The notes below the pieces were generated by a model. That model did no database searches. It was given only the letters and a program-made list of their open reading frames with translations, and was not told the origin of the DNA. A DNA stretch of 64,000 nucleotides from Actinomyces gaoshouyii (GTDB taxonomy: Bacteria; Actinomycetota; Actinomycetes; Actinomycetales; Actinomycetaceae), in NCBI RefSeq assembly GCF_002072175.1, contig NZ_MVIV01000001.1:186001-250000 (forward strand), written 5' to 3'. Positions 8,110 through 20,794 of the stretch are shown here, piece by piece. The stretch's first letter is position 1. Every line of letters begins with the position of its first letter. A program made the translations under genes and the position numbers.

Positions 8110-9210
8110 TCAGGACGCCTTGGCCAGGGCCTCTTTCCAGGCCATTGCCTTGCCGGTGTGGAGCAGGCCGCGGTCGTAGACGCGCGCGCCCAGGATGATG
8201 GCGGCGACCGTGGTGGTGATGAGGAGCACCACGGACACCATCGGCTCCCACCAGGCCACGGAGTCGTCCAGGTACATCCGCACGGGCAGCGCGATGGGCG
8301 AGCTGAGAGGGATGTAGCTGAGCACCGTCATGAAGGTCGCGTTCGAGGCGCCGAGGAGAACCCCGAAGTAGGGCAGCATGACCAGCCACATCATTGGCTG
8401 CAGGACACTCTGAAGGTCCTCGTTGCGCGACACCAGGGCCGCGCCCGCGGCGAACAGGGAGGCGATCATGACGAAACCGACAATGAACAGCGGGATGAAC
8501 CACAGCACCGGCCCCACGAGGTCGCCCGCGGGCAGGACCTCGTCATTGATGGCCAAGCCCAGCAGCAGGGCCCCCGCAATGAGGAGGATCTGCACCAGCG
8601 CCGCCAAAGAATTGCCCAGGATCTTGCCGGTGAGCAGGGCCCTGGAACTGATGGAGGCCAGCAGGATCTCGACGATGCGCGTCTCCTTCTCCTCCACCAC
8701 CGACTGCGCGATGGTCATACCGAAGCCCAGGGCGGCGCTCATCCACACCAGGGCGAGGCCCAGCGGCAGCAGGTAGCGGATCGCCGGGTTCGGGGCGTCG
8801 GGATCGAGCAGCTCCACCGCCGGGGAGGCCGACAGCCCCTGGATCAGCTTGTTCGGCGGCTCGCTGAGCGCGAGGATCCTCAAGCCCACGGGGTTGTCCG
8901 CCTCGGACACGACGGCGGCGTCGGCGCCCTTGTCCAGGACTGCCTGGCGGGCCGCCTCAGCATCGTCCACCGCCAGGACCTCCACATCCGGCAGGCCCTG
9001 CAGAACGGCCGTCTCGCTGGGTGGCGCCGCCACGGTGGTCGGCCCGCCGGCGATGAGGTCGCCGATCCGCGGGCCCAGGACCACCATCAGGAGCATGAGC
9101 AGCACGGTGATGACGGTGGAGATGATGAAAGCCTTGGACAGGAACCTGGCCGTGATCTCGCGACGCGCGACGACGGCGACGGTGGTCCGGAAACTGGGTC
9201 GGGTGCTCAC
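8110..9210 (-). CDS. ABC-2 type transporter permease (NatB-like)
   Basis: Membrane subunit of an ABC exporter. The 366-residue protein has one N-terminal membrane segment (about 28-48), a large outer loop (about 50-165), then five membrane segments. This is the layout of the NatB/ABC-2 subfamily with an extracytoplasmic domain. The conserved VVEEKETRIVEILLAS stretch marks the coupling region. The GTG start overlaps the stop of the upstream ATPase gene by 4 bp (GTGA), so the two subunits are translationally coupled. Substrate unknown; Na+ or drug/peptide export is possible by analogy. Confidence 0.87.
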   Translation of the reverse strand: MSTRPSFRTTVAVVARREITARFLSKAFIISTVITVLLMLLMVVLGPRIGDLIAGGPTTVAAPPSETAVLQGLPDVEVLAVDDAEAARQAVLDKGADAAVVSEADNPVGLRILALSEPPNKLIQGLSASPAVELLDPDAPNPAIRYLLPLGLALVWMSAALGFGMTIAQSVVEEKETRIVEILLASISSRALLTGKILGNSLAALVQILLIAGALLLGLAINDEVLPAGDLVGPVLWFIPLFIVGFVMIASLFAAGAALVSRNEDLQSVLQPMMWLVMLPYFGVLLGASNATFMTVLSYIPLSSPIALPVRMYLDDSVAWWEPMVSVVLLITTTVAAIILGARVYDRGLLHTGKAMAWKEALAKAS

Positions 9211-10088
9211 TTGGTCATCTCCTTGTACGTCTCGTGCAGAGAGCGGGTCACGCGGCGGAAGACCGTGACGGTGCCGCGCTGGAGCGCGTCTGCCAGGACC
9301 CGGTTGGCGGCGGCGACGTCGGCGGAGCGGAAGCGGACGTAACCGCCGTCGTACTCGACCACCTCAGTGCCGGTGTCTGCCACCCACCCGGTGTCCGAAC
9401 CGCTCTCCATCTCCCACTCGTTCGTGGTGGCGGCCTCCAGCAGCTCGGTGCGGGTGCCCGCGGCCCGGATCTCGCCGTCGCTGATGATGACGAGCCGGTC
9501 GCACAGGCGCTCGACGACGTCGAGCTGATGGGAGGAGAAGAGCACGGGGGCGCCGGCGGCGGCGTACTCGCGCAGCACCTGGACGCAGGCCTCCATGGAC
9601 TCGGGGTCGAGCCCGGAGAAGGGCTCATCGAGGATGAGGGCCGAGGGCCGGTGTACGAGGGCAGCCGCGATCTGCACGCGCTGCTGGTTGCCCAGGGACA
9701 GGGACTCCAGGGTGTCGGTCGGCTCGCCCTTGAGCTGGAGGCGCTCGAGCAGCTCCAGGGCGTGGCTGCGGGCATCCGCGGCCTCCAGCCCGTGCAGGCG
9801 CGCGAGGTAGACGAGCTGGTCGATGACCTTCATCTTGGGGTACAGGCCCCGCTCCTCGGGCATGTAGCCGATGGCGGCGCGCTGATCCGCGGTGATGGGC
9901 GCCCCGTCGACGAGCACCTGCCCGCTCTGGGCCGCCAGCACACCCAGGATGATGCGCATGGAGGTGGTCTTGCCCGCGCCATTGCCGCCGACGAAGCCGG
10001 TCATCACCCGGGGGTGGACATCGAAGGACACGTCTTTGAGGACATGCTTCTCACCGTAATACCGGTGAATGTGACGTACGCTGATCAT
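9207..10088 (-). CDS. ABC transporter ATP-binding protein (NatA-like)
   Basis: Nucleotide-binding subunit that drives the permease encoded directly downstream. Visible motifs are Walker A (GGNGAGKTTS, about residues 34-43), a Q-loop region (IGYMPEERGLYPKM), the signature LSLGNQQRVQ, Walker B with the D-loop (ALILDEPFSGLDP) and the H-loop (FSSHQLD). A C-terminal extension of about 80 residues follows, as in NatA-type proteins with a DUF4162-like tail. It is on the same strand as the response-regulator gene, 75 bp downstream of it, which suggests regulation by or co-transcription with that two-component system. Confidence 0.92.
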   Translation of the reverse strand: MISVRHIHRYYGEKHVLKDVSFDVHPRVMTGFVGGNGAGKTTSMRIILGVLAAQSGQVLVDGAPITADQRAAIGYMPEERGLYPKMKVIDQLVYLARLHGLEAADARSHALELLERLQLKGEPTDTLESLSLGNQQRVQIAAALVHRPSALILDEPFSGLDPESMEACVQVLREYAAAGAPVLFSSHQLDVVERLCDRLVIISDGEIRAAGTRTELLEAATTNEWEMESGSDTGWVADTGTEVVEYDGGYVRFRSADVAAANRVLADALQRGTVTVFRRVTRSLHETYKEMTK

Positions 10089-10163
10089 GGCATCAGGCTA
10101 GGTGGGGGCCTGCTCCGCCACCTCCCGCAGCAAGGTGAAAGATCTCCTCCCCCGTGCGGGGGA

Positions 10164-10810
10164 TCAGGCCGCGATGCCGTGCTTGAAGGCCCAGATGACG
10201 GCGGCCACCCGGTCGCGCAGGCCGAGCTTGGCCAGGATGTTGGACACGTGCGTCTTGACGGTCTCGGTGCTCACGTACAGCTCGGCCGCGATCTCCGCGT
10301 TGGTCATCCCTCGGGCCAGGCACCGCAGCGTGTCAACCTCCCGCTGCGTCAGCTCCGACGGCGTCTGCGCGCCCCGGCCCGCACCCGCGCCCTGGGTGCC
10401 GGCGTAGCGGGTGAGAACCCGGCGGGTGACCTCGGGCATGAGCAGGGCGTCACCGCGCCCCAGCACCTGCACGGCCTCGATGAGCTTCTCCGCCTCGGCC
10501 GTCTTGAGCAGGAAGCCGCTGGCCCCGGCGTCCAGGGTCTCGAAGAGGAAGTCGTCACGGTCGAAGGTGGTGAGGATGAGCACGGCGGCCCGGCAGCCGC
10601 GTGCGACGAGCTCGCGGGTGGCGGCAATGCCGTCCATCACCGGCATTTGCACGTCCATGCAGATGACGTCAGGCTCCAGCCGCATCGCCCGCTCCAGAGC
10701 CTCGGCCCCGTTGGCCGCCTCCCCCACGACCTCCAGGCCCGGCTCGCTGTCCAGGATGGTGCGGAAGCCGGCCCGGATGAGCATCTGGTCGTCCACGAGC
10801 AGCACCCGGG

Positions 10811-10814
<4 letters not shown>
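10164..10814 (-). CDS. NarL/LuxR-family response regulator
   Basis: DNA-binding response regulator partnered with the histidine kinase encoded just upstream. The receiver domain (1-120) has the acidic pair in LLVDDQ, the phosphoacceptor Asp54 (ICMDVQMPVMDG), a Thr in LILTTFDRDDF and a Lys in FLLKTA. The LuxR-type helix-turn-helix lies at about 150-210 (LTQREVDTLRCLARGMTNAEIA). The GTG start overlaps the kinase stop by 4 bp. Probable targets are the adjacent ABC transporter genes, by gene neighbourhood only. Confidence 0.93.
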
Positions 10815-13725
<2,911 letters not shown>

Positions 13726-13786
13726 TCACCGGGCGGCCGGGGCCGGTCCCAGGCGCCGCAAGTCGGGCCCGGTGCCCGAGGCGCGC

Positions 13787-13825
13787 GGATCCCCCGGCGG
13801 CCGAGACGGCCCCTCCGGGGGATCC
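13787..13825 (-). terminator. Hairpin terminator downstream of groES
   Basis: Perfect 11-bp stem (13787-13797 with 13815-13825) and a 17-nt loop, 26 bp past the groES stop. It indicates that groES is transcribed alone and is not followed by groEL. Confidence 0.7.
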
Positions 13826-13850
13826 GAGGTGCGGGCCGAGCCCGCGGGAG

Positions 13851-14147
13851 TCACTTCGTGACGATCGCGAGGACGTCGCGGGCGGAGAGAATGAGGTACT
13901 CCTCGCCGTCGTACTTGACCTCGGTGCCGCCGTACTTGGAGTAGATGACGATGTCGCCCTCGGCGACATCGACCGGGACGCGGTTGCCCTTGTCGTCGAC
14001 GCGGCCGGGGCCCACGGCCATGACCTTGCCCTCCTGCGGCTTCTCCTGGGCGGTGCCCGGCAGGACGATGCCGGAGGCGGTGACCTGCTCGGCCTCGACC
14101 GTCTGGACGACGATCCGGTCCTCGAGCGGCTTGATGGAGATCGACAT
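13851..14147 (-). CDS. groES: Co-chaperonin GroES (Cpn10)
   Basis: Lid of the GroEL folding chamber, working in the cytoplasm as a heptamer. It has 98 residues, the normal length. It shows the family start ([12 protein letters not shown]), the mobile-loop region ([19 protein letters not shown]) and the C-terminal segment [16 protein letters not shown] strong AAGGGGAGG ribosome-binding site precedes the ATG. Expression is probably under HrcA/CIRCE heat-shock control (promoter and operator at 14283-14324). No groEL lies downstream, as in actinobacteria where a second groEL is elsewhere. Confidence 0.97.
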   Translation of the reverse strand: MSISIKPLEDRIVVQTVEAEQVTASGIVLPGTAQEKPQEGKVMAVGPGRVDDKGNRVPVDVAEGDIVIYSKYGGTEVKYDGEEYLILSARDVLAIVTK

Positions 14148-14282
14148 TGCGGACCTCCCCTTCTCGCTAGTGGGTGGATGACATTGTCTGCCGCGCTCGA
14201 TGCGCGCTGTACCGCCGTCGCGGGGGCCGGCAAGCGCTCCCGAGTGCGAGCCGCGGGGCCGGTGGGCCCCGTGCCGAGAACG

Positions 14283-14312
14283 AATCTACGTCCGCGATTA
14301 GCACTCAGTCAA
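14283..14312 (-). promoter_or_regulatory. groES promoter
   Basis: Read on the minus strand, a -35 hexamer TTGACT (14307-14312) and a -10 hexamer TAGATT (14283-14288) are separated by 18 bp. The -35 box falls in the spacer of the CIRCE element, so repressor binding would block RNA polymerase. The implied 5' leader is about 130 nt. Confidence 0.75.
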
Positions 14313-14324
14313 CGCGAGTGCCAA
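14298..14324. promoter_or_regulatory. CIRCE operator (HrcA binding site)
   Basis: Inverted repeat TTAGCACTC, 9-bp spacer, GAGTGCCAA. It matches the CIRCE consensus at 17 of 18 arm positions and overlaps the groES promoter. It lies in the 312-bp region (14148-14459) between groES and the divergent methyltransferase gene. HrcA repression released by heat stress is the established role of this element. Confidence 0.93.
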
Positions 14325-14459
14325 GCGTTCGCGGGGCTTTCGCCGATGGCGTGGCCGGGCCCGCCGGCCCCGGCGCTCCTGACAGGCCTGGCGGGCCCAT
14401 CGGGGCCGGCCGATCGGGATGGCGACGGGGAGCACGGGGCGCATGCCATGATCGGGGGG

Positions 14460-15824
14460 ATGACTGACTCCCAGCGCGACGTCGCCACGACTGAGCCCAC
14501 CCAGCCCGATCCCGCCTCCCCCTCCGACCCCGCGGCGCTGGCCCTCATGCCCCTGCTCACCCCGGAGGGCTGGGCACTGCTCGGCTCGCTGCCCCCATAC
14601 GACGAGGCCGAAGCGCTCCGTCTCGCCGAGTCCCTGCGCGAGGAGGGCCACTCCCCCGGACTCGTGGCGGCGGCGCTGTCCCAGCAGCGCCTCCGGGCTC
14701 GGGCGGAGGCCAAGTTCGGCCCCTTCGCCGCCACCATGCTCTTCACCCCCGACGGGCTGGAGCAGGCCACGCGCCTGGCCGTCGCCGCCAGACACGCCGC
14801 CCGCTACGCGGCGGCCGGGGCGGGCAGAGTCGCGGACCTCGGATGCGGCATCGGCGGGGACGCCATGGCCCTGGCGGGACTGGGACTCGATGTGCTCGCC
14901 GTCGAGCGCGACGAGGCGACGGCGGCGCTCGCCACGGTCAACCTCATGCCCTTCGACCGGGCGCGGGTGCGCTGCGCCGACGCCCTGGGGATCGACCTCG
15001 GGGCCGAGGGCGTCGACGCCGTCTTCGCCGATCCCGCCCGGCGCGCCGGCGGGCGCCGCATCAAGGACCCCGAGCAGTGGTCTCCCGCGCTGTCCGAATT
15101 GCTGGCCATGCGCCGGGCGGTGCCCGCCCTCGGGCTCAAGGTGGCGCCGGGCCTCGACCACTGCGCGATCCCCGAGGACGCCCACGCGCAGTGGGTGAGT
15201 GTGGATGGCGCCGTCGTCGAGGCCGGCCTGTGGTTCGGGCCGCTCGCGCCGGAGGGCCCGGGGCGCTCGGCCCTGTGCCTGCGCACCGAAGGGCCTGGAG
15301 GGACCGATGAGGAGGCCGGGGCGGCCGGCGCGGTGAGCGCGGCGGTGCTGGCCGACGAGAGCGGCGCGGCGCCGTCGTCGGAGCCGGAGCAGGCCGAGCC
15401 CATCGGGGGCATCGACGACCTGGGAGAGCTCATCATCGAGCCCGATGGCGCCGTCATCCGGGCGGGGCTGGTGGCGCGGGTGGCGCGCGACTCGGGAGCC
15501 CGGCCCGTGGGCTCGCGCATCGCCTACCTGACGGCCAACGAGGCGCCGGGCGCGGAGTTGAGGCCCTTCGTGCGCGCATGGCGAATCGTCGAGATCCTGC
15601 CGCTGCATGTGAAGTCCCTCAGGGCGCGGGTGCGCGAGCGGGGGATCACCCGTCTGGAGATCCACAAGCGCGGCGTGGATGTGTCTCCCGATCAGCTCAG
15701 GGCGGCGCTGCACCTGCGCGGGGGCAAGGCGGGGGACGGCGAGACCTGGCTGCTCACTCGCATCGGGCCCCGGATCGGCAAGGGCCCCAAAGGCGCAGTC
15801 CTTGTCGTCACCCCACTCCAATAA
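14460..15824 (+). CDS. Class I SAM-dependent methyltransferase with C-terminal THUMP-like domain
   Basis: Predicted methyltransferase, probably acting on RNA. The 454-residue protein has an N-terminal helical region. A Rossmann core follows at about residues 120-260: motif I VADLGCGIGGDAM, acidic loop AVERDEA, and FADPARR in the motif IV position. The C-terminal THUMP-like segment includes LEIHKRGVDVSPDQLR and TRIGPRIGKG. An Ala/Glu/Ser-rich low-complexity insert lies at about 280-325. The frame is open from 14178; ATG 14460 was chosen, with ATG 14448 also possible. Substrate not known. Confidence 0.8.
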   Translation: MTDSQRDVATTEPTQPDPASPSDPAALALMPLLTPEGWALLGSLPPYDEAEALRLAESLREEGHSPGLVAAALSQQRLRARAEAKFGPFAATMLFTPDGLEQATRLAVAARHAARYAAAGAGRVADLGCGIGGDAMALAGLGLDVLAVERDEATAALATVNLMPFDRARVRCADALGIDLGAEGVDAVFADPARRAGGRRIKDPEQWSPALSELLAMRRAVPALGLKVAPGLDHCAIPEDAHAQWVSVDGAVVEAGLWFGPLAPEGPGRSALCLRTEGPGGTDEEAGAAGAVSAAVLADESGAAPSSEPEQAEPIGGIDDLGELIIEPDGAVIRAGLVARVARDSGARPVGSRIAYLTANEAPGAELRPFVRAWRIVEILPLHVKSLRARVRERGITRLEIHKRGVDVSPDQLRAALHLRGGKAGDGETWLLTRIGPRIGKGPKGAVLVVTPLQ

Positions 15825-15838
15825 CCGCCAATTATCGC

Positions 15839-15908
15839 CGAGACCGGTCGAAAATAGGAGCGAGACCGGTCGGCCGACCGGTCTCGCTCCTATTTTCGAC
15901 CGGTCTCG
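15839..15908. repeat. ACCGGT repeat locus 1: perfect 70-bp palindrome
   Basis: Every base from 15839 to 15873 pairs with 15874 to 15908 without a loop. ACCGGT boxes start at 15843, 15865, 15877 and 15899, with spacings of 22, 12 and 22 bp. It lies between the converging ends of the methyltransferase and tsaD genes, where it could also serve as a two-way terminator. It belongs to a six-locus family in this window. Confidence 0.9.
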
Positions 15909-15938
15909 CTCATAGGGGGAGGTGATTGGTGGGGAGGG

Positions 15939-16991
15939 TCAGCGGCTGCGAGCGACGATAGTGTCGAGGGGCATGCCGGAGTCGGGCGCGAAGTCCAGGG
16001 GCGAGGGCTCGACTCCGGCGCGCATCGCGGCCGCCCCCAGGGCGGCGATCTGGGCGCCGTTGTCCGTGCAGTAGCGCAGCGGCGGGATACGCAGGGCGAT
16101 GCCCGCCGCCTCGCAGCGCTCGGCCGCGAGTTCCCGCAGCCGCGAGTTCGCGGAGAAGCCTCCGCCGATGACGAGGGTCCGGCAACCGGTGTCGAGGCAG
16201 GCGGCCACGGCCTTGGCGGTCAGTGAGTCGTTGATGGCCTCGGAGAAGGCGGCGCAGATGTCATCCACCGGCACCTCCCGCCCGCCACCCTCCAGGGACT
16301 CCACGTAGCGGGCCACGGCCGTCTTGAGGCCGGAGAAGGAGAAGTCGTAGCGGTGGCGCTCGCGGTCCTTCGCGGCGGCCAGCCCCCTGGGGAAGCGGAT
16401 CGCCTCGCGGTCGCCGGCCCGGGAGCGGCGATCCACATGCGGCCCGCCGGGGTAGGGCAGCCCGAGGAGGCGGCCGACCTTGTCGAAGGCCTCTCCCGCG
16501 GCGTCGTCGAGGGTGCCGCCGAGCTCGACGACATCGGTGGCGATATCGCGGATGCTCAGGATGCTCGAGTGCCCGCCGGAGACGATGAGCCCGATGAAGC
16601 GGTCGGGCAGGGGCCCGTCGACGAGCTCGTCGACGGCGAGGTGGCCGATGACGTGGTTGACGCCGTAGACGGGCTTGCCCAGGGACGCTGCCAGGGCCTT
16701 GGCCGCGGAGATGCCCACGGTGAGCGAGCCGATGAGGCCGGGGCCCGCGCACACGGCGATGGCGTCGATCTCCTCCAGGCCCACTCCGGCCCGCTCCAGG
16801 GCGGCGTCGAGGGTGGGGACGAAGGCCTCCAGGTGGGCGCGGGAGGCGATCTCTGGGATGATCCCGCCGAAGCGGGCGTACTCATCCATGGATGTGGCGG
16901 TGACATCGCCGAGCAGCTCGCGGCCGCGGACGAGGGCCACGCCGGTCTCATCGCAGGTGGACTCGATGCCGAGGATCAAGGGGGCGCTCAC
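15939..16991 (-). CDS. tsaD: tRNA N6-adenosine threonylcarbamoyltransferase
   Basis: Transfers the threonylcarbamoyl group to A37 of ANN-decoding tRNAs (t6A synthesis), together with TsaB and TsaE. The 350-residue ASKHA-fold protein shows [14 protein letters not shown], the metal-binding [12 protein letters not shown] with two His, [10 protein letters not shown], and the phosphate-binding region [15 protein letters not shown]. The GTG start at 16991 is supported by the conserved N-terminus. In related genomes tsaD directly follows rimI; here sdhCAB lies in between. Confidence 0.96.
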   Translation of the reverse strand: MSAPLILGIESTCDETGVALVRGRELLGDVTATSMDEYARFGGIIPEIASRAHLEAFVPTLDAALERAGVGLEEIDAIAVCAGPGLIGSLTVGISAAKALAASLGKPVYGVNHVIGHLAVDELVDGPLPDRFIGLIVSGGHSSILSIRDIATDVVELGGTLDDAAGEAFDKVGRLLGLPYPGGPHVDRRSRAGDREAIRFPRGLAAAKDRERHRYDFSFSGLKTAVARYVESLEGGGREVPVDDICAAFSEAINDSLTAKAVAACLDTGCRTLVIGGGFSANSRLRELAAERCEAAGIALRIPPLRYCTDNGAQIAALGAAAMRAGVEPSPLDFAPDSGMPLDTIVARSR

Positions 16992-17078
16992 GGCGCTCAG
17001 CCTAGCCCCTGCCCGGCGGGCGCCCGCACCGCGCCATCGCCCCGCGCGGGCACTGCCGGGCCGTCGTCATGGCGATGC

Positions 17079-17141
17079 GGGGCGCGGTTCTCGAAAGCGC
17101 CGCCGAGTCTCCTCGAACGGGCGCTGCGAGAACCGCGCCCC
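17079..17141 (-). terminator. Long hairpin terminator downstream of sdhB
   Basis: Outer perfect 15-bp stem (17079-17093 with 17127-17141) and an inner 5-bp stem (17096-17100 with 17121-17125), 64 bp past the sdhB stop. It separates sdhCAB from tsaD. Confidence 0.75.
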
Positions 17142-17204
17142 GCTGGTCAGCGCGGGCTCCAGTGCGCCTCCGGGCGTCAGCGAGCCCGCGGGCCTCAGCG
17201 CTGC

Positions 17205-17975
17205 CTAGTGAGCCTTCTGCCCCTTCCACAGCGCGTGGCCGAGGTCGCGGTTGAGCCGTGAGATGACCTCGATCGGCACGGACTTGGGGCACACGGCGGC
17301 GCACTCGCCGATGTTCGTGCAGCCGCCGAAGCCCTCGGCGTCGTGCTGGTTGAGCATGGAGACCACGCGGGCGAGGCGCTCGGGCTGACCCTGCGGGAGC
17401 AGGCCCAAGTGGGAGATCTTCGCGCCGGTGAACAGCATGGCGGAGGCATTCGGGCAGGCGGCGACGCAGGCGCCGCAGCCGATGCAGGCCGCGGCCTCGA
17501 AGGCGGCGTCGGCCTTCTCCTTCTGGACCGGCACGGAGTGGGCCTCGGGGGCGCCTCCGGTGTTGACCGAGATGTAGCCGCCGGCCTGGACGATGCGGTC
17601 GAGGGCGGAGCGATCCACCATGAGGTCCTTGAGGATCGGGAAGCCCGTCGAGCGCCAGGGCTCGATGGTGATCGTGGAGCCGTCCTTGAAGGAGGGGTCC
17701 TCGGCGAGGTGGCGCATGTGCAGCTGGCAGGTGGTGGAGCGGATGGGCCCGTGGGCCTGCCCGTTGATGACGACGCCGCACTGGCCGCAGATGCCCTCAC
17801 GGCAGTCGGAGTCGAAGGCGACGGGGTCCTTGCCCTCGGCGAAAAGCTGCTCGTTGAGCAGGTCGAGGACCTCGAGGAAGCTCATGTGCTCCTCGACGCC
17901 GGTCATCGAGTACTCCTCGAAGTGGCCCTTGGCGCTCGCGTTCTTCTGGCGCCAGATCTTCAGCTTGATGTTCAC
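17205..17975 (-). CDS. sdhB: Succinate dehydrogenase/fumarate reductase iron-sulfur subunit
   Basis: Electron-transfer subunit between the FAD subunit and the membrane quinone site. The 256-residue protein has the [2Fe-2S] motif CREGICGQC near residue 62, then [12 protein letters not shown] and [16 protein letters not shown] for the [4Fe-4S] and [3Fe-4S] clusters. The GTG at 17975 overlaps the sdhA stop (AAGTGAAC), so translation is coupled. It is the last gene of sdhCAB and resembles the enzyme type of Corynebacterium and fumarate reductases. Confidence 0.95.
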   Translation of the reverse strand: MNIKLKIWRQKNASAKGHFEEYSMTGVEEHMSFLEVLDLLNEQLFAEGKDPVAFDSDCREGICGQCGVVINGQAHGPIRSTTCQLHMRHLAEDPSFKDGSTITIEPWRSTGFPILKDLMVDRSALDRIVQAGGYISVNTGGAPEAHSVPVQKEKADAAFEAAACIGCGACVAACPNASAMLFTGAKISHLGLLPQGQPERLARVVSMLNQHDAEGFGGCTNIGECAAVCPKSVPIEVISRLNRDLGHALWKGQKAH

Positions 17976-20005
17976 TTGTAACTCCGCTGCTTGAGCTCGA
18001 TGTCCTTGTAGATGAGGTCCTCCTTGTGGAGGATCGGGGGCTGGTTCTCGCCGCCCCACTCCCATGCGGCGACGTAGAGGAACTCGTCGTCATGGCGCAG
18101 CGCCTCGCCCTCGGGGGTCTGGGACTCGGCCCGGAAGTGCCCGCCGCAGGACTCCCGGCGGTGGAGGGCATCGATGCACATGAGCTCGGCGAGCTCGAAG
18201 AAGTCGAGCAGGCGCCCTGCCTTCTCCAGGGCCTGGTTGACCTCCATGGCCTCGCCGGTGACGCGGCCGTCCCTCCAGAACTCCTCCTTGAGGGCGCGGA
18301 TCTGCTTGATGGCCTCGCGCAGTCCGGCGTCGCGGCGCTCCATGCCGCAGTACTCCCACATGATGCGGCCCAGGGCCATGTGGAAGTCGTCCACGCTGCG
18401 GGTGCCGCGCAGGGCCATGAGGCGGTTGATGCGGTCCTCGACGGCGGCCTTGGCCTCGGCGATCTCGGGGGCGCTCGGGTCGACCTTGCCCAGGCGAAGC
18501 ATGTCGGCCAGGTAGTCGTTCATGGTGTCGGGCAGGACGAAGTAGCCATCGGCCAGGCCCTGCATGAGGGCCGAGGCGCCCAGGCGGTTGGCCCCGTGGT
18601 CGGAGAAGTTGGCCTCCCCGCCGACGTAGAGGCCCGGGATGTTGGACTCCAGGTCGTAGTCGACCCACAGCCCGCCCATCGTGTAGTGGACGGCGGGGTA
18701 GATGCGCATCGGGACCTCATAGGGGTCGTCGCCGGTGATGCGCTGGTACATCTCGAACAGGTTGCCGTAGCGGGCGGAGACGGCGTCCTTACCCAGGCGG
18801 CCGATGGCCTCGGAGAAGTCGAGGTAGACGCCCCGGCGCATCATGCGCTCGGTGCCGTCAGCGGCCTTCTCCTTGATGGCGGGGCCGACGCCGCGGCCCT
18901 CGTCGCACATGTTCTTGGCCTGGCGCGAGGCGATGTCGCGGGGCACGAGGTTGCCGAAGGCCGGGTAGATGCGCTCGAGGTAGTAGTCGCGGTCCTCCTC
19001 GGGGATCTGGCGCGGGTCCTTGTCGCAGTCCTCGGCGCGCTTGGGCACCCAGATGCGCCCGTCGTTGCGCAGTGATTCGCTCATGAGGGTGAGCTTGGAC
19101 TGGAAGTCGCCGGACTGCGGGATGCAGGTCGGGTGGATCTGCGTGTAGCAGGGGTTGGCGAAGTAGGCGCCCTTGCGGTGCGCGCGCCAGATGGCGGTGG
19201 CGTTGCAGCCCATGGCGTTGGTGGACAGGAAGAAGACGTTCCCGTACCCGCCGGTGGCCAGTACGACGGCGTCGGCCAGGTGAGTGGAGATCTCGCCGGT
19301 GACCATGTCGCGGGCGACGATGCCGCGGGCCCGGCCGTCCACGATGATGAGCTCGACCATCTCGTGGCGGCGGAACTCCTTGACCGTCCCGGCGTGCACC
19401 TGGCGCTCCAGGGCCTGGTAGGCGCCGATGAGGAGCTGCTGGCCGGTCTGGCCGCGGGCGTAGAAGGTGCGGGAGACCTGGACGCCGCCGAAGGAGCGGT
19501 TGTCGAGCAGGCCGCCGTACTCGCGGGCGAAGGGGACGCCCTGGGCGACACACTGGTCGATGATGTTGGCGCTGACCTCGGCGAGCCGGTAGACGTTGTC
19601 CTCGCGGGCGCGGTAGTCGCCGCCCTTGACGGTGTCGTAGAAGAGCCGGTAGACGGAGTCACCGTCGTTGCGGTAGTTCTTCGCGGCGTTGATGCCGCCC
19701 TGGGCCGCGATGGAGTGCGCACGGCGGGCGGAGTCCTGGTAGAAGAAGACCTGGACGTTGTAGCCCTGCTCGCCGAGCGAGGCCGCCGCCGCGCCACCGG
19801 CCAGGCCGGAGCCGACGACGATGATGTCGAGCTTGCGGCGGTTGGCGGGGTTGACGAGCTTGGCGTTGAACTTGCGCTGCTCCCAGCGCTGCGCGATCGG
19901 GACGTCGTGCGGGGCCTTGGTGTCGGCGATCTTGTCGCCCTCGTAGTAGAGGCCGTCGACGAGCGGCGCCGTCGGGGTAGGGGTCGATGCGGTGGTGTTG
20001 GTCAT
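17972..20005 (-). CDS. sdhA: Succinate dehydrogenase/fumarate reductase flavoprotein subunit
   Basis: Catalytic subunit interconverting succinate and fumarate with covalently bound FAD. The 677-residue protein has the dinucleotide fold [13 protein letters not shown] near residue 66 and the FAD-attachment region [20 protein letters not shown]. Substrate-binding regions are [11 protein letters not shown] and, later, [12 protein letters not shown] and [14 protein letters not shown]. It is the middle gene of sdhCAB: sdhC ends 6 bp upstream and sdhB overlaps its stop. Confidence 0.97.
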   Translation of the reverse strand: MTNTTASTPTPTAPLVDGLYYEGDKIADTKAPHDVPIAQRWEQRKFNAKLVNPANRRKLDIIVVGSGLAGGAAAASLGEQGYNVQVFFYQDSARRAHSIAAQGGINAAKNYRNDGDSVYRLFYDTVKGGDYRAREDNVYRLAEVSANIIDQCVAQGVPFAREYGGLLDNRSFGGVQVSRTFYARGQTGQQLLIGAYQALERQVHAGTVKEFRRHEMVELIIVDGRARGIVARDMVTGEISTHLADAVVLATGGYGNVFFLSTNAMGCNATAIWRAHRKGAYFANPCYTQIHPTCIPQSGDFQSKLTLMSESLRNDGRIWVPKRAEDCDKDPRQIPEEDRDYYLERIYPAFGNLVPRDIASRQAKNMCDEGRGVGPAIKEKAADGTERMMRRGVYLDFSEAIGRLGKDAVSARYGNLFEMYQRITGDDPYEVPMRIYPAVHYTMGGLWVDYDLESNIPGLYVGGEANFSDHGANRLGASALMQGLADGYFVLPDTMNDYLADMLRLGKVDPSAPEIAEAKAAVEDRINRLMALRGTRSVDDFHMALGRIMWEYCGMERRDAGLREAIKQIRALKEEFWRDGRVTGEAMEVNQALEKAGRLLDFFELAELMCIDALHRRESCGGHFRAESQTPEGEALRHDDEFLYVAAWEWGGENQPPILHKEDLIYKDIELKQRSYK

Positions 20006-20011
20006 GTTCTT

Positions 20012-20794
20012 TCACTTACCCATCCAGTTGATGCCCGCGTTCGCGGCCTCGACGGCGTACGTCGCGGCGTCCATGGGCTCAGGGGTGAGGCCCAGGAGGA
20101 TCGCCGTGGGCACGCACATGAAGGCGAAGAAGAGTCCGAAGGCGACGATGAACGCGATGAGGCGGACGAAGGGGATGACGCTGCCGCGGATCGCCCCGAG
20201 GGTCTGCAGGGCGGACCACACGCCGTGCCACACGTGCAGGCACAGGGCGACCAGCGCCACCGCGTAGATCAGCCAGACCCACCACAGCTGGAAGCCGTAG
20301 TACATGTTCATGTAGGCGCGGCCGTGCTCGTAGCGTCCACCGGGCGTCAGGTGAAGGGTGGTGAACTGCAGGATGTGCCAGATGATGAACAGCAGGAGGA
20401 TGACGCCGCCCCAGCGCATGGTGCGCATGGCGTAGCGGGAGGCGAAGTACTCCGCGTTGGACTTCTTCACCGCGTAGGGGTCGTTGCCTCGGGCCTTGAC
20501 GTTGCGGTGCCACAGGTGGAAGGCGCTTCCAACGTGAGCCAGGAGGCAGAGGGCCAGAACAGCACGGAAGATCCACAGGAACCCGCCGAAGGGGAGGATC
20601 GGGACGAGCAGCTCGCGCAGGAAGTACGCGTAGTGATCGTAGGCGATCTCACCCTCGAAGTAGTGGGTGTTGCCGTAGGCGTGGAACAGGACGAAGAGCA
20701 GGAACACGATGCCCGAGATCGCCATCATGCGCTTCATGAAGACGGTCGTCGTCAACGCGCTCCGCTTCTTGGAGGGAACAGTCGCTTTGGTCAC
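20012..20794 (-). CDS. sdhC: Succinate dehydrogenase cytochrome b558-type membrane subunit
   Basis: Single membrane anchor and haem-binding subunit of a type-B quinone oxidoreductase. The 260-residue protein has five membrane segments, beginning with FMKRMMAISGIVFLLFVLFH. His residues in the helices (LFHAYGN, AHVGSAFHLWH, IWHILQF, CLHVWHG) fit two b-type haems. It is the first gene of sdhCAB. The 255-bp upstream region (20795-21049) shows no further gene, and no promoter was identified with confidence. Confidence 0.93.
   Translation of the reverse strand: MTKATVPSKKRSALTTTVFMKRMMAISGIVFLLFVLFHAYGNTHYFEGEIAYDHYAYFLRELLVPILPFGGFLWIFRAVLALCLLAHVGSAFHLWHRNVKARGNDPYAVKKSNAEYFASRYAMRTMRWGGVILLLFIIWHILQFTTLHLTPGGRYEHGRAYMNMYYGFQLWWVWLIYAVALVALCLHVWHGVWSALQTLGAIRGSVIPFVRLIAFIVAFGLFFAFMCVPTAILLGLTPEPMDAATYAVEAANAGINWMGK

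Noticed and set aside
15839-15908. Insertion-sequence terminal inverted repeats
   Set aside because: No transposase lies between or near the arms at any of the loci, and no target-site duplication could be identified.
18026-19075. Plus-strand frame opposite sdhA
   Set aside because: Low-complexity Val/Gly/Leu shadow of the certain sdhA gene.
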